Shown: positions 18,261 through 26,914 of the stretch, one piece after another
Numbering within the stretch: the first letter of the stretch is position 1
Layout: each line of letters begins with the position of its first letter
NCBI GenBank assembly: GCA_002451465.1
Contig: DKCJ01000015.1
Location: 1 to 53,387, forward strand
Source of the DNA: Caryophanales bacterium UBA6877
GTDB taxonomy: Bacteria > Bacillota_I > Bacilli_A > RFN20 > CAG-826
Length of the DNA: 53,387 nt
Direction: 5' to 3'
The notes under the pieces: generated by a model
The model's database searches: none
What the model was told of the DNA's origin: nothing
What the model saw: the letters and a program-made list of their open reading frames with translations, nothing else
Translations under genes and position numbers: made by a program

Positions 18261-19517
18261 CTAATAGTCCAAACTTTTTTCATCCAGTAGAAAATCGTAA
18301 ATACTCATAGTAATAATACCATTTTCATCACGTTTTCGTTTTATATCATCTTTTACAACAATAATTTTTTTGAAAAAATCTTTAATATTTAGCAAAGAAT
18401 TATTTTCTTGCGCTTGTTTTTCTTCGGTATTCATTGCATAAGCTGATTGAATATAGAATTTATTATTTCCTCGATTAGCAACAAAATCCACTTCAGCATA
18501 TTTACGAACGATTTTTCCTTCTGCGTTGTGCTTTGAAGTTTCTACAATCCCTACATCTACTGCAAAACCACGTTTAATTAACTCAAGATAAATAACATTT
18601 TCCATGATGTGATTCTCTTCTTGCTGACGAAAATTAAGAGTGGCATTTCTAAGTCCTAAATCAGTAAAATAGTATTTCGAAGGAGTGGAAAGGTATTTTT
18701 TACCTTTAACATCATAACGTTTAGCTTTATCAACTAAAAATGAATTTTCTAGATATTTAAGATAATTTGAAATAGTTTTATCCGTAATTGATAAATTAAC
18801 TACGCTGCGAAATGCGTTTGAAAGTTTTAATGGATTGGTAAAAGAGCCGATGCTTGATGCAAGAATTTCTAATATTGCATTTATTTGCTCTTCATTCCGA
18901 AGGTGATTGCGGTCAATAATATCATTTAAGTAGACATTTTTAAGTTGGCCTTTTAAATAATTCATTTTTGCTTCTTCGCTTTTTTGTGCAAGAACAAGAG
19001 GAAGACCACCATAAGTGTAATATTCTTTCCACCCATCTATAGGCGATCCATTATAAACAGACATAAATTCAGAAAACGAAAGTGGTAAAATGCGCACTTC
19101 ATCTCCGCGTCCGCGAAACTCTGTAACAATATCGGTTGATAAAAATTTAGAATTGCTACCAGTAACATAAATATCGACATTCGAAAGTTTCAAAAGTCCA
19201 TTCAATACTCCGACAAAATTATCAACTAGCTGTATCTCATCGAGCAGAATGTAATATAATTCATCATCAACAATCAAATTTTTAATGTGCCTATTTAATT
19301 CTTTTGGAAGAAGCAAGTTGTTATTTATATCATCATCAAGAGCGATTTTTATAATATGATCATCTTTTACACCTTTTTCTTTAAGAAATCCATAAAAAAG
19401 ATTGTTAAGAAGATAGGATTTACCACAACGTCGAATCCCTGTAATTATTTTTACTAAGCCATTTTGTTCTCTATCTATTAATCTTTGTAAATAAATATCT
19501 CTTTTAATGTTTTGCAT
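18261..19517 (-). CDS. AAA_14 / DUF4143 ATPase
   Basis: A 418-residue ATPase of the widespread, poorly characterised AAA_14-DUF4143 family. Walker A is TGIRRCGKSYLL (about residues 27-38), Walker B is YILLDEIQ, and sensor-1 is YVTGSNSKFL. RGRGDEVRILPLSFSEF links to the C-terminal DUF4143 part, with YYFTDLGLRNA and EVDFVAN (a nuclease-like patch) near the end. A good GGAGG precedes the ATG. It stands alone, is flanked by direct repeats, and has an inverted repeat over its likely promoter. It may be part of a mobile or selfish cassette, or a toxin-like or defence-like gene; the function is unknown. Confidence 0.9.
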   Translation of the reverse strand: MQNIKRDIYLQRLIDREQNGLVKIITGIRRCGKSYLLNNLFYGFLKEKGVKDDHIIKIALDDDINNNLLLPKELNRHIKNLIVDDELYYILLDEIQLVDNFVGVLNGLLKLSNVDIYVTGSNSKFLSTDIVTEFRGRGDEVRILPLSFSEFMSVYNGSPIDGWKEYYTYGGLPLVLAQKSEEAKMNYLKGQLKNVYLNDIIDRNHLRNEEQINAILEILASSIGSFTNPLKLSNAFRSVVNLSITDKTISNYLKYLENSFLVDKAKRYDVKGKKYLSTPSKYYFTDLGLRNATLNFRQQEENHIMENVIYLELIKRGFAVDVGIVETSKHNAEGKIVRKYAEVDFVANRGNNKFYIQSAYAMNTEEKQAQENNSLLNIKDFFKKIIVVKDDIKRKRDENGIITMSIYDFLLDEKSLDY

Positions 19518-19535
19518 ATCGCCTCCGTTATGAAA

Positions 19536-19576
19536 AATAGCAATAATTTATTAATTATATTCAAATTATTGCTATT
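19536..19576 (-). promoter_or_regulatory. Perfect inverted repeat spanning the DUF4143 promoter
   Basis: Arms AATAGCAATAATTT (19536-19549) and AAATTATTGCTATT (19563-19576) are perfectly complementary over 14 bp with a 13-nt spacer. On the minus strand the spacer contains TATAAT (19554-19559), so the arms flank a candidate -10 box. This fits an operator; in RNA it would also fold as a hairpin followed by TTTTC before the ribosome site, so an attenuator is possible. Confidence 0.6.
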
Positions 19577-19599
19577 AAAAATGTAAAAGTCAATGAATC

Positions 19600-19623
19600 A
19601 TTCCGAAAAAGTGCAACATGTTG
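19600..19623 (+). repeat. Direct repeat copy 2 flanking the DUF4143 gene
   Basis: ATTCCGAAAAAGTGCAACATGTTG differs at one base from the copy at 18151-18174. It contains the 10-bp palindrome CAACATGTTG (19614-19623). It sits about 80 bp upstream of the ATPase start. Confidence 0.85.
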
Positions 19624-19739
19624 TAAAAATTTTTCCACAATATACTTTTGTCTAATAAACCATTAAAAATAAATTTAATTTTTAAAATAATCAATTTATC
19701 ACTAAGTTCTAGCTTTGGCTTTAACTAATTGCTCAATTT

Positions 19740-20915
19740 CTAATTAAATTCTCTTTTAACAACCTTTAATTCAACATTCTTTACACATTCATCAACTAAT
19801 GTTTGATAATCAAATTTTTTCTCTATTTCTTTACAAACATCAAGATGAGGTGCGGTTTTTGGCTTTACTGGAGCAAAAATCGTGCAACAATCTTCGTATG
19901 GTCTAATTGATATATCATATGTTCCAATATCTTTTGAAATTTGAATAATATCAACTTTATCATAAGTTGCTAATGGTCTAATAACTGGCATATTCGTGAC
20001 TTCATTTATAACATTCATGCTTTCAAGCGTTTGACTTGCAACCTGACCGATAGATTCTCCAGAACAAATAACCGGAATATGTTTTTCAATAGCTAATTTA
20101 GAGGCAATTCTATACATCATTCGACGCATAATTGTAATAGGATAACCAACATCGCTATATTTATAAATTTCTTCTTGAAGTTTAGTAAATGGAACAACAT
20201 AAAGTTTTATTTTTGTTTGATATTCACTTAAAACACTTAAAATATCAACTAATTTTTGAATAACACCACTATTTGTATATGGTGGAGCCGCAAAATGAAT
20301 AAAAGATAATTCAACACCACGTTTTAATAATAAATATGATGCAACAGGTGAATCAATTCCACCACTTAACATCATTAAACCTCTTCCAATTGATCCTTTA
20401 GGATAACCACCCATTCCTTTAATAGTTTCGGTAAATAAATAAATTCCTTCAGTATGAACTTCAATAGAAAGTAAAATATCAGGATTATGAACATCAACTT
20501 TTAAATTAGTGTTTCTTAAAATTTCTCCAGCTACTTCACGATTTATATCATCACTTGTATAAGGATAAGACTTATCAACACGTTTGGTTTTTATTTTAAA
20601 TGTTGCTCCTTTTTCTAATTTAATCTCTTTAAGAGCAATAGCCTTAATATTTTCTAAATCAAAATCATCAGTAATTTTGTAACATAAAGAAAAACTATAC
20701 ATTCCTGGTATTTCTTTAAGTTCTTTAATTATATCTAAGTTTTTTTCTTTTAAATCAATATAAATATGATCATGCCTTACAAGCATCGTATATTTATCTT
20801 CGAAAGCTCTTAAATTTTGTCTTATTGAACGAGCAAGTGTAAAAATGAAATCTTTTTTATTTTTTCCTTTTGTAGACATCTCGCCATATCTAATAATAAT
20901 TGAATTATAATCCAT
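19740..20915 (-). CDS. thiI: tRNA 4-thiouridine synthase ThiI
   Basis: Adenylates U8 of tRNA and, with sulfur from a cysteine desulfurase, makes 4-thiouridine; it may also feed thiazole synthesis. It has an N-terminal ferredoxin-like plus THUMP region (to about residue 170), then the PP-loop MLSGGIDSPVASY, and the conserved CSGESIGQVASQTL region. The length of 391 residues means it is the Bacillus-type short form without a rhodanese domain. The ribosome site AAGGAG lies at the end of nifS, and only 1 nt separates the two genes. Confidence 0.95.
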   Translation of the reverse strand: MDYNSIIIRYGEMSTKGKNKKDFIFTLARSIRQNLRAFEDKYTMLVRHDHIYIDLKEKNLDIIKELKEIPGMYSFSLCYKITDDFDLENIKAIALKEIKLEKGATFKIKTKRVDKSYPYTSDDINREVAGEILRNTNLKVDVHNPDILLSIEVHTEGIYLFTETIKGMGGYPKGSIGRGLMMLSGGIDSPVASYLLLKRGVELSFIHFAAPPYTNSGVIQKLVDILSVLSEYQTKIKLYVVPFTKLQEEIYKYSDVGYPITIMRRMMYRIASKLAIEKHIPVICSGESIGQVASQTLESMNVINEVTNMPVIRPLATYDKVDIIQISKDIGTYDISIRPYEDCCTIFAPVKPKTAPHLDVCKEIEKKFDYQTLVDECVKNVELKVVKREFN

Positions 20916-20916
20916 T

Positions 20917-22041
20917 TTAACTCCTTACTTTCTCTAAAATATCTTTAAACTCTTTTATAAATATTTCTGCTTCAGACATAGTGTTATATAGCCCTAAAGA
21001 TATACGAATTGGATTACTTGCTTCTTTTTCGCTACAACCAATTGCTTCAAGAACATAACTTTTATCACTTCTTTTTGAGTAACACGCTGATTCGCTGTTT
21101 ACAAAAATATCTTTATTTGATAAAGCTTCGACAACAACTGAAGCTTTTTTATTTAATAAACTTAAACTAACAATATATGGGCTAGAAGTTAAGAAATTAT
21201 GAATCTTTACTCCATCAATTTTTGATAGTTCACTTACAAGATAATCATGAATTTCTTTAACATTTTTATATTCAATATCTTTATTTTTTATTAAGTTATC
21301 TAAAGCTACATTAAATGCGCAAATTGATGGATAATCAAGAGTTCCACTTCTTAAGTTATTTTGTTGTCCACCACCAAAAATAATTGGTTCAATATTAAGT
21401 TTTTTTCTTTTAATTAGTACTCCACACCCTTTAAGACCATTAATTTTATGTCCAGTAAAGGTAAACATATCAAGTTTATTTAAATCAAAATCAACTTTAC
21501 CTATACCTTGAACTAAATCACTATGAAAAACATTATTTTCGCCAATAATATCACGAATTTTATTTAAATCATTTATCGTGCCAATTTCGTTATTAACACC
21601 CATAAAAGATACAAAAACTGGATTAGAATCGAGATGATTTTTTAAATCATCTAGGTCTATTACGCCTTCTTTATTAACTTTAATATAATCAACTTTAAAA
21701 CCTTGTTTTTCTAATTCTTTAAAAACATTCAAAACACTTGCGTGTTCATAAACTGAAGTTAAAACATGGTAAAATCTTCTCTTGTTTTTTAAGCAAAAAC
21801 CTAAAATTGCAAGATTATTTGATTCAGTTGCTCCACTTGTAAAAATAACTTCATAATCTCTATCGCTTAGTTTTAATTTTCTTAAAATATTTAATTTAAT
21901 TCTTTCAATATTAGCGCTATTTTCCATAGCTAATTTATGAATAGAACTTGGATTTGCGTAATTATTATTTGATGTCTTTAAAAATTCATCAAGCACCTCT
22001 TTACGAGGTTTACTTGTTGAAGCATTATCAAAATAAATCAT
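20917..22041 (-). CDS. Cysteine desulfurase (NifS-like) serving ThiI
   Basis: PLP enzyme taking sulfur from cysteine. Visible are IYFDNASTS at the N-terminus, TSGATESNN, SDLVQGIGK, the PLP lysine in FTGHKINGLKG, and the persulfide cysteine in SESACYSKRSD. It has 374 residues. Its place between ezrA and thiI matches Bacillus NifZ, the dedicated sulfur donor of ThiI, so that role is the best inference. It starts 3 nt after the ezrA stop. Confidence 0.93.
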   Translation of the reverse strand: MIYFDNASTSKPRKEVLDEFLKTSNNNYANPSSIHKLAMENSANIERIKLNILRKLKLSDRDYEVIFTSGATESNNLAILGFCLKNKRRFYHVLTSVYEHASVLNVFKELEKQGFKVDYIKVNKEGVIDLDDLKNHLDSNPVFVSFMGVNNEIGTINDLNKIRDIIGENNVFHSDLVQGIGKVDFDLNKLDMFTFTGHKINGLKGCGVLIKRKKLNIEPIIFGGGQQNNLRSGTLDYPSICAFNVALDNLIKNKDIEYKNVKEIHDYLVSELSKIDGVKIHNFLTSSPYIVSLSLLNKKASVVVEALSNKDIFVNSESACYSKRSDKSYVLEAIGCSEKEASNPIRISLGLYNTMSEAEIFIKEFKDILEKVRS

Positions 22042-22044
22042 AAA

Positions 22045-23805
22045 TTAATCGTGAAGTTTATCCTTTGATTCAATTTTATGTTTAATGTCTTCAACCATAG
22101 TTTCAGCTTGAGCATAATCGCCATTTAAGAATAAACTTTCAGCTTGTGACAATTGAATATTAATATCACTAAATTTGACTCTTTCACGGTTTAAATACAT
22201 TATTTCTTGTTCGCAATAATCATAATATTTTTTAGCTTCATTAACTCGAGAAAATACACTATCTGTTCTTGTTTTAAGATCTTCAATATTTAAATTAACT
22301 AAATTAACATTAATTGGAACTGTTCTTAATAAAATAGTAATATCATCAATTGTTTTATAAGATTTATCTATATCGTTATTAAATTTATCACTAAATTCTT
22401 CATTATAGAAACCTCTTAAAACGGCTTCATATTCCTTTAATTTGAAATATAATTCATTAATTAAAGTAAAAGCAGTTTCCGTATCAGTTTTTAAAGAAGC
22501 AAGATAATCTTTAAATTTTGAAAATCTATCAAGTAAATCATTTGTTCCGTTATCTAAATCTCTCATTTTTACAACTAAGACAGTATATGGAGTTTTTTCA
22601 ATAGAATGTACATACATATCAAGTCTACGTTTATCTTTTGAAACGTCATCAAGTTCTTTTTGAATATCTTTAAGCTCAGCTTGATGAACATCATCAACAA
22701 TGTAATATTTTGAATATTTAATCATGTTGTTACGAACTTTAATAAATTCTGTTTCTAAATTATTAAAAGCACTATAAACATGATCAACATTGCTATTATA
22801 TTCGCTTGCAGCTTCTTCTTCTTTAATAAGTAAATCTTCAGTATTACGAATTAATTCTTCTAAATTATTAAGTTTTGGATCAATACCGGCTGTTTTAAGT
22901 TCTAAAAGCTCTTTACGTAAATCTTCTAAACTTGTTGAAACTTCTGTATAAATCTTATCAAAACCAACATGTTTTAATGGATAACCATTAGTTATTAAAT
23001 TGTCGTAATGAGTTTTTAAACTATTTAATTCATTTGGCACAATTTCATTAGTTCTTTTAATTAAAATTGGCATTGCATCAATTAATTTATCAGAAACTTT
23101 TAAAACTTTACTAACTTCTGGTAGAAGGCTATTAGCTTCATCATAGTCAGCTGTTTCAATTAAATTTTCAAATTGAGCAAATTTTTCATCAATTAATGAA
23201 AAAACTTTATTAAATGTTTCGTTAACAAAACTAAGCTCTTCTTCTTTTAAGTTATATTTTGATTTAACTTCTCTAAATCTATCTTTCAAGACTAAACTAT
23301 TTTGTCTAGCATCTTCTTCAGGTTTAATAACTCCTAATAAATCTTCATTAAAATTATTTACAAGCTCTTCAAAATTATTAATAAGAATGAGGGCTTGTTT
23401 ATACTTTTTCTTAAACTCTTTAATATTAGTTTTATTTAAAGCTTTGGTTAATTCATTTATGATATCATTAACTTCGTTTTCACTATTATTATGAAGGTCA
23501 TTATATCTTTTTAAATAATTAGAATAAATGTCTGCATATAATAAGTTAGTTCTTGAAATAATTTCAATTCTTTGAACATATTGAAAATCTTGCCCAGTTA
23601 AAAGCGATTTTAAATATTCAAACTTATTTTCAAGGGATCTTAATTGACTTTTACATCTTCTCTTTGCGAAATAATATTTATCAAATAAAAATAATAAAAC
23701 AATTAATAAAATTGTTGCTACTAGACCAATTACTACATAAATAATAAATCTACCAGTATCTAAACTATCTTCTAAAAACATAGGTTTTAAGTTAAAAATA
23801 TTCAT
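22045..23805 (-). CDS. ezrA: Septation ring formation regulator EzrA
   Basis: Membrane-anchored negative regulator of FtsZ-ring assembly in Firmicutes. One N-terminal helix (about residues 19-45) is followed by about 540 residues of heptad-rich coiled coil, as in EzrA's spectrin-like repeats. The C-terminal pattern GDYAQAETMVEDIKHKI is typical. At 586 residues it is close to the family's usual 560-570. Synteny with nifS-thiI supports the call. It is the first gene of the unit. Confidence 0.9.
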   Translation of the reverse strand: MNIFNLKPMFLEDSLDTGRFIIYVVIGLVATILLIVLLFLFDKYYFAKRRCKSQLRSLENKFEYLKSLLTGQDFQYVQRIEIISRTNLLYADIYSNYLKRYNDLHNNSENEVNDIINELTKALNKTNIKEFKKKYKQALILINNFEELVNNFNEDLLGVIKPEEDARQNSLVLKDRFREVKSKYNLKEEELSFVNETFNKVFSLIDEKFAQFENLIETADYDEANSLLPEVSKVLKVSDKLIDAMPILIKRTNEIVPNELNSLKTHYDNLITNGYPLKHVGFDKIYTEVSTSLEDLRKELLELKTAGIDPKLNNLEELIRNTEDLLIKEEEAASEYNSNVDHVYSAFNNLETEFIKVRNNMIKYSKYYIVDDVHQAELKDIQKELDDVSKDKRRLDMYVHSIEKTPYTVLVVKMRDLDNGTNDLLDRFSKFKDYLASLKTDTETAFTLINELYFKLKEYEAVLRGFYNEEFSDKFNNDIDKSYKTIDDITILLRTVPINVNLVNLNIEDLKTRTDSVFSRVNEAKKYYDYCEQEIMYLNRERVKFSDINIQLSQAESLFLNGDYAQAETMVEDIKHKIESKDKLHD

Positions 23806-23977
23806 ACAAAATACCTTCTTTTTTCTCTATTTAGTATTCTATACTAAAAATCAATTCTTTACTATTATTAAAGAGTGATAATTCTTTATTTTTGTAGTGT
23901 AAATTAATTTAATTATGTTATTAATAAAATTAAATGTAAATTTCGTGTTTCTAAAACTATATATCTAGAAAAAACTA

Positions 23978-24006
23978 TTGAAAAAAACAATAAAAATTAG
24001 TATATT
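23978..24006 (+). promoter_or_regulatory. Promoter of rpsD
   Basis: TTGAAA and TATATT with exactly 17 bp between them; the predicted start near 24013 gives a leader of about 155 nt before rpsD. Confidence 0.75.
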
Positions 24007-24012
24007 AATTGA

Positions 24013-24168
24013 CGCATATAAATGAAGCATTTAAATACTTCTTGTCTGATGATGTAACCAAATGGAAGAAAGTAACCTACGCTTAACGGCGAAATCTTAA
24101 ATTACTTCAGTCGAAGAATGGAATTTAAACCGATCTTTATGTGCAAATATAAAGAAAGGAGAAAAAAT
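24013..24168 (+). ncRNA. Probable S4-type autoregulatory leader of rpsD
   Basis: A long, relatively GC-rich 5' leader lies between a strong promoter and the rpsD ribosome site, as in Bacillus, where S4 binds its own mRNA leader and blocks translation. The GAAGCATTT/AAATACTTC arms and the segment around 24060-24120 look structured. The identification rests on position and length; a covariance-model match was not run. Confidence 0.6.
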
Positions 24169-24771
24169 ATGAGAAATACTAAACCTGTATGGAAGCAATC
24201 TAGAAGATTAGGTTTTTCACTTCTTGGAACTGGAGAAGAACTTAGAAAAAGACAAACAGCTCCTGGTCAACATGGTGCTGATAAGAAAAAAGTTTCAGAA
24301 TATGGAAGACAATTAACTGAAAAGCAAAAATTAAGACATATGTATGGAGTTAACGAAAGACAATTCCGTAGATTATTCGAACTTGCTAGTAAATCAAAAG
24401 GAATTACTGGTCTCTCATTCATGAGAATCCTTGAATCAAGATTAGATAATTTAGTTTATAGAGCTAATTTTGCTCCTACTAGAAAAGCTGCAAGACAACT
24501 TGTTAATCATGGACACGTATTAGTCAATGGTAAGAAAGTTGATATCCCAAGTGTTCTTTTATCAGTTGGTGATGTTGTTAGCCTTAAAGATAACAGCAAA
24601 GATTTAAAGATTGTTAAAGAATCACTTGCTAAAAACAACCCAACAGTAAAATATGTTGAAGTTGATGCAGAAAAGAAAACTTTGAAATTCTTAAGATTAC
24701 CAGAGAGAAATGAATTACCACAAGATATTCAAGAATCTCAAATCGTTGAATACTATAACAGATTATTATAG
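24169..24771 (+). CDS. rpsD: 30S ribosomal protein S4
   Basis: Primary 16S-binding assembly protein of 200 residues. It begins MRNTKPVWKQSRRLGFSLLGTG; AAGGAG lies 8 nt upstream. A longer in-frame start at 24118 lies in the leader and has no ribosome site. The S4 RNA-binding domain is in the second half (ESRLDNLVYRANFAPTRKAARQLVNHGHV), and there is no zinc motif at the N-terminus, as in the C-minus paralogue type. Confidence 0.96.
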   Translation: MRNTKPVWKQSRRLGFSLLGTGEELRKRQTAPGQHGADKKKVSEYGRQLTEKQKLRHMYGVNERQFRRLFELASKSKGITGLSFMRILESRLDNLVYRANFAPTRKAARQLVNHGHVLVNGKKVDIPSVLLSVGDVVSLKDNSKDLKIVKESLAKNNPTVKYVEVDAEKKTLKFLRLPERNELPQDIQESQIVEYYNRLL

Positions 24772-24785
24772 TTTAAGTCTTATAA

Positions 24786-24813
24786 AGAGAACCATTACGG
24801 TTCTCTTTTTTTA
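24786..24813 (+). terminator. Terminator after rpsD
   Basis: A perfect 8-bp stem AGAGAACC/GGTTCTCT with a 5-nt loop is followed by seven T residues. It starts 14 nt after the rpsD stop. Confidence 0.92.
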
Positions 24814-24820
24814 AATAAAA

Positions 24821-24857
24821 AATATGCATAAATATCGTCATTTATGCATATTTTTAT
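24821..24857 (-). terminator. Terminator of the LacI-apt-tyrS run
   Basis: A perfect 13-bp stem (AATATGCATAAAT / ATTTATGCATATT) with a 6-nt loop. On the minus strand it is followed by a T-rich tract, and it lies 27 nt after the tyrS stop. T-rich tracts on both sides make it symmetric. Confidence 0.8.
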
Positions 24858-24883
24858 TTTTTTAAATTTAATAATTTATTATT

Positions 24884-26134
24884 TTAAAATTTTAATAAAT
24901 AATAATTCTTTTTACCTCTTCTTAAGATTAAATATTTATTGAATAAAGCGTCTTTAGAGGTAAATACTTTATTCTCATCTTTTTCTTGAACACCATTAAT
25001 TAAAATAGCGCCATTTTTAATAAATTCTCTTGCTTCACGTTTAGATTGAGCAGCTTTAGCTTCAATCAATAAATCCACAAGACTAAATTCATGATTAATT
25101 TCATGAATCATGTTTTTAGGGAATAATTCTTCAATTTGCTCTTCTTTAAGATTTGAAAAATCATTTTTAAATAAGCATTCACTCATAGCAATTGCTTCTT
25201 TGGCATTTTCTTCACCATGAATTTCTTTAACAACTTCATAAGCTAAACGCTTTTGAGCAACTCTTTTACCTAAATTAGCTAAATGTTCTTTTTCAATTTC
25301 TAAAATCTCTTCTTTCGATAAGAAAGTAAATACTTTTAAATATTTAACGCTATCTTCATCACTTTGATTAATAAAGAATTGATAAAGTTTATAAGGTGAA
25401 GTTAATTTAGGATCTAAAAATAAGGCTCCATCTTCTGATTTACCAAATTTCTTACCATCGCTACGAGTAATAAGATTAGCTGTCATAACTTCACACTTAG
25501 CTTCAGGTTCAAGTTTTCTTATTAACTCAAGACCAGCAGTTAAGTTTCCCCATTGGTCGCTACCACCAATTTGAATATTGCATCCTTCATTTTGATGAAG
25601 ATGTAAAAAATCAATTGATTGTAAAGTCATATAGGAAAATTCAGCTAAACTAATTCCTGCTTCTAATCTACTTTTAACAATATCTTTACTAATCATATAG
25701 TTGATATTAAAAAACTTTGCATAATCTCTTAGATAATCAAGTAAAGATAATTTTGATAACCAATCGTAGTTATTAAGTAATACACCTTTTTTTGGATCAT
25801 CTAAATCTAAAAATCTTGCAAGTTGATCATGTATTGCCTTTGTATTTTGTTTAGCAGTTTCTTTATCTAATAAATTTCTTTCTTTACTTTTACCACTTGG
25901 ATCACCAATCATTCCAGTAGCTCCACCAACTAAGGCAATAATTCGATGACCAGCTCTTTGAAGTCTCATTAATATTGATATCATAACAAAGTTACCAATA
26001 TGTAAACTTTTAGCGCTAGGATCAAATCCACAATATATTGTTTGTGGAGTTGCTAATAATTCACGCATTTTCTCTTCATCACTATAATCTTTAATAAGAC
26101 CACGCCAATTTAAATCATCAATTACATTTGACAT
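24884..26134 (-). CDS. tyrS: Tyrosyl-tRNA synthetase
   Basis: Class I synthetase charging tRNA-Tyr. CGFDPSAKSLHIGN carries the HIGH-type motif, and KFGKSEDGA carries the KMSKS-type motif (KFGKS, the usual TyrS variant). An S4-like RNA-binding domain forms the C-terminal 80 residues (KREAREFIKNGAILING). It has 416 residues. It lies 12 nt after apt. No T-box is visible upstream. Confidence 0.96.
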   Translation of the reverse strand: MSNVIDDLNWRGLIKDYSDEEKMRELLATPQTIYCGFDPSAKSLHIGNFVMISILMRLQRAGHRIIALVGGATGMIGDPSGKSKERNLLDKETAKQNTKAIHDQLARFLDLDDPKKGVLLNNYDWLSKLSLLDYLRDYAKFFNINYMISKDIVKSRLEAGISLAEFSYMTLQSIDFLHLHQNEGCNIQIGGSDQWGNLTAGLELIRKLEPEAKCEVMTANLITRSDGKKFGKSEDGALFLDPKLTSPYKLYQFFINQSDEDSVKYLKVFTFLSKEEILEIEKEHLANLGKRVAQKRLAYEVVKEIHGEENAKEAIAMSECLFKNDFSNLKEEQIEELFPKNMIHEINHEFSLVDLLIEAKAAQSKREAREFIKNGAILINGVQEKDENKVFTSKDALFNKYLILRRGKKNYYLLKF

Positions 26135-26146
26135 AATAAATACTTC

Positions 26147-26857
26147 CTAGTCTCTATATCTAACATAAGTTAATCGACCATCACTATCTTTTTGAATAAT
26201 CGAAACTATATCTTTTTTATTAATAACAACATCATTATTATTTTTGTCTTTACAATTTAATTCATCTTCGCTTGCTTTACTAACAAAAGTAATGAAATTT
26301 TCATGGCTATTATCAATTTGAAGAATATCACCTTTATGTAATCCATAACTTACAATCGCTTTAGTAGGAATACCTAAATTTTTATATCCTTGTAAACTTC
26401 TTAATTCTATTAAAAATAAAGCCATAATTGGAACACCACCAGCTTTTTTAACAAGATTAATCATCGCTTTAGCGCTTCCGCCCGTAGCAATTAAATCATC
26501 TAATATAATTACACGGTCACCAGGATTTATAGCACCTTCTGGTATTTCAATTGTGTTGTGTCCATACTCTAAAGCATAGGTTTCACGATAACCAACAAGT
26601 GGTAATTTATTTGGTTTTCTAGCAAGAATTAAGCCTTTATTATTAATAGCTGCAAGTGGGGCACCAAAAATAAAGCCTCTACTTTCAGCACAAATAATTT
26701 TGTCATATTTATCATATGATGGTAATTCTTTATTTAAATCCATTATGACTTGATGGAAAGCATCACCATTTGCACAAAGTGGGGTGATATCTCTAAAATT
26801 TATTCCCTTAATAGGAAAATCGTGAATTGAACGGATAAAAGTATCATAAATATCCAT
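26147..26857 (-). CDS. apt: Adenine phosphoribosyltransferase with C-terminal extension
   Basis: Salvages adenine to AMP using PRPP. The core shows FPIKGINFRDITPL, ESRGFIFGAPLA, RKPNKLPL and the PRPP loop VIILDDLIATGGSAKA. The core ends near residue 171, as in ordinary Apt, but the protein continues for about 65 residues with no recognised motif (total 236). The tail has a lysine- and asparagine-rich stretch followed by a possible small beta domain. It sits between the LacI-type regulator and tyrS. Confidence 0.92.
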   Translation of the reverse strand: MDIYDTFIRSIHDFPIKGINFRDITPLCANGDAFHQVIMDLNKELPSYDKYDKIICAESRGFIFGAPLAAINNKGLILARKPNKLPLVGYRETYALEYGHNTIEIPEGAINPGDRVIILDDLIATGGSAKAMINLVKKAGGVPIMALFLIELRSLQGYKNLGIPTKAIVSYGLHKGDILQIDNSHENFITFVSKASEDELNCKDKNNNDVVINKKDIVSIIQKDSDGRLTYVRYRD

Positions 26858-26914
26858 ATTTAAAACTCCTTAATTACAAATAATATTATACAAATTTAAA
26901 TAAATCTCACAACA

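Noticed and set aside
19624..19739. Short frame after thiI that reads LEIEQLVKAKART on the minus strand
   Set aside because: It is too short and out of frame with thiI; thiI is already full length at 391 residues, so a frameshifted tail is not needed.
24118..24168. Longer start for rpsD
   Set aside because: It lies in the leader without a ribosome site, whereas AAGGAG directs the ATG at 24169 and the resulting N-terminus matches S4.
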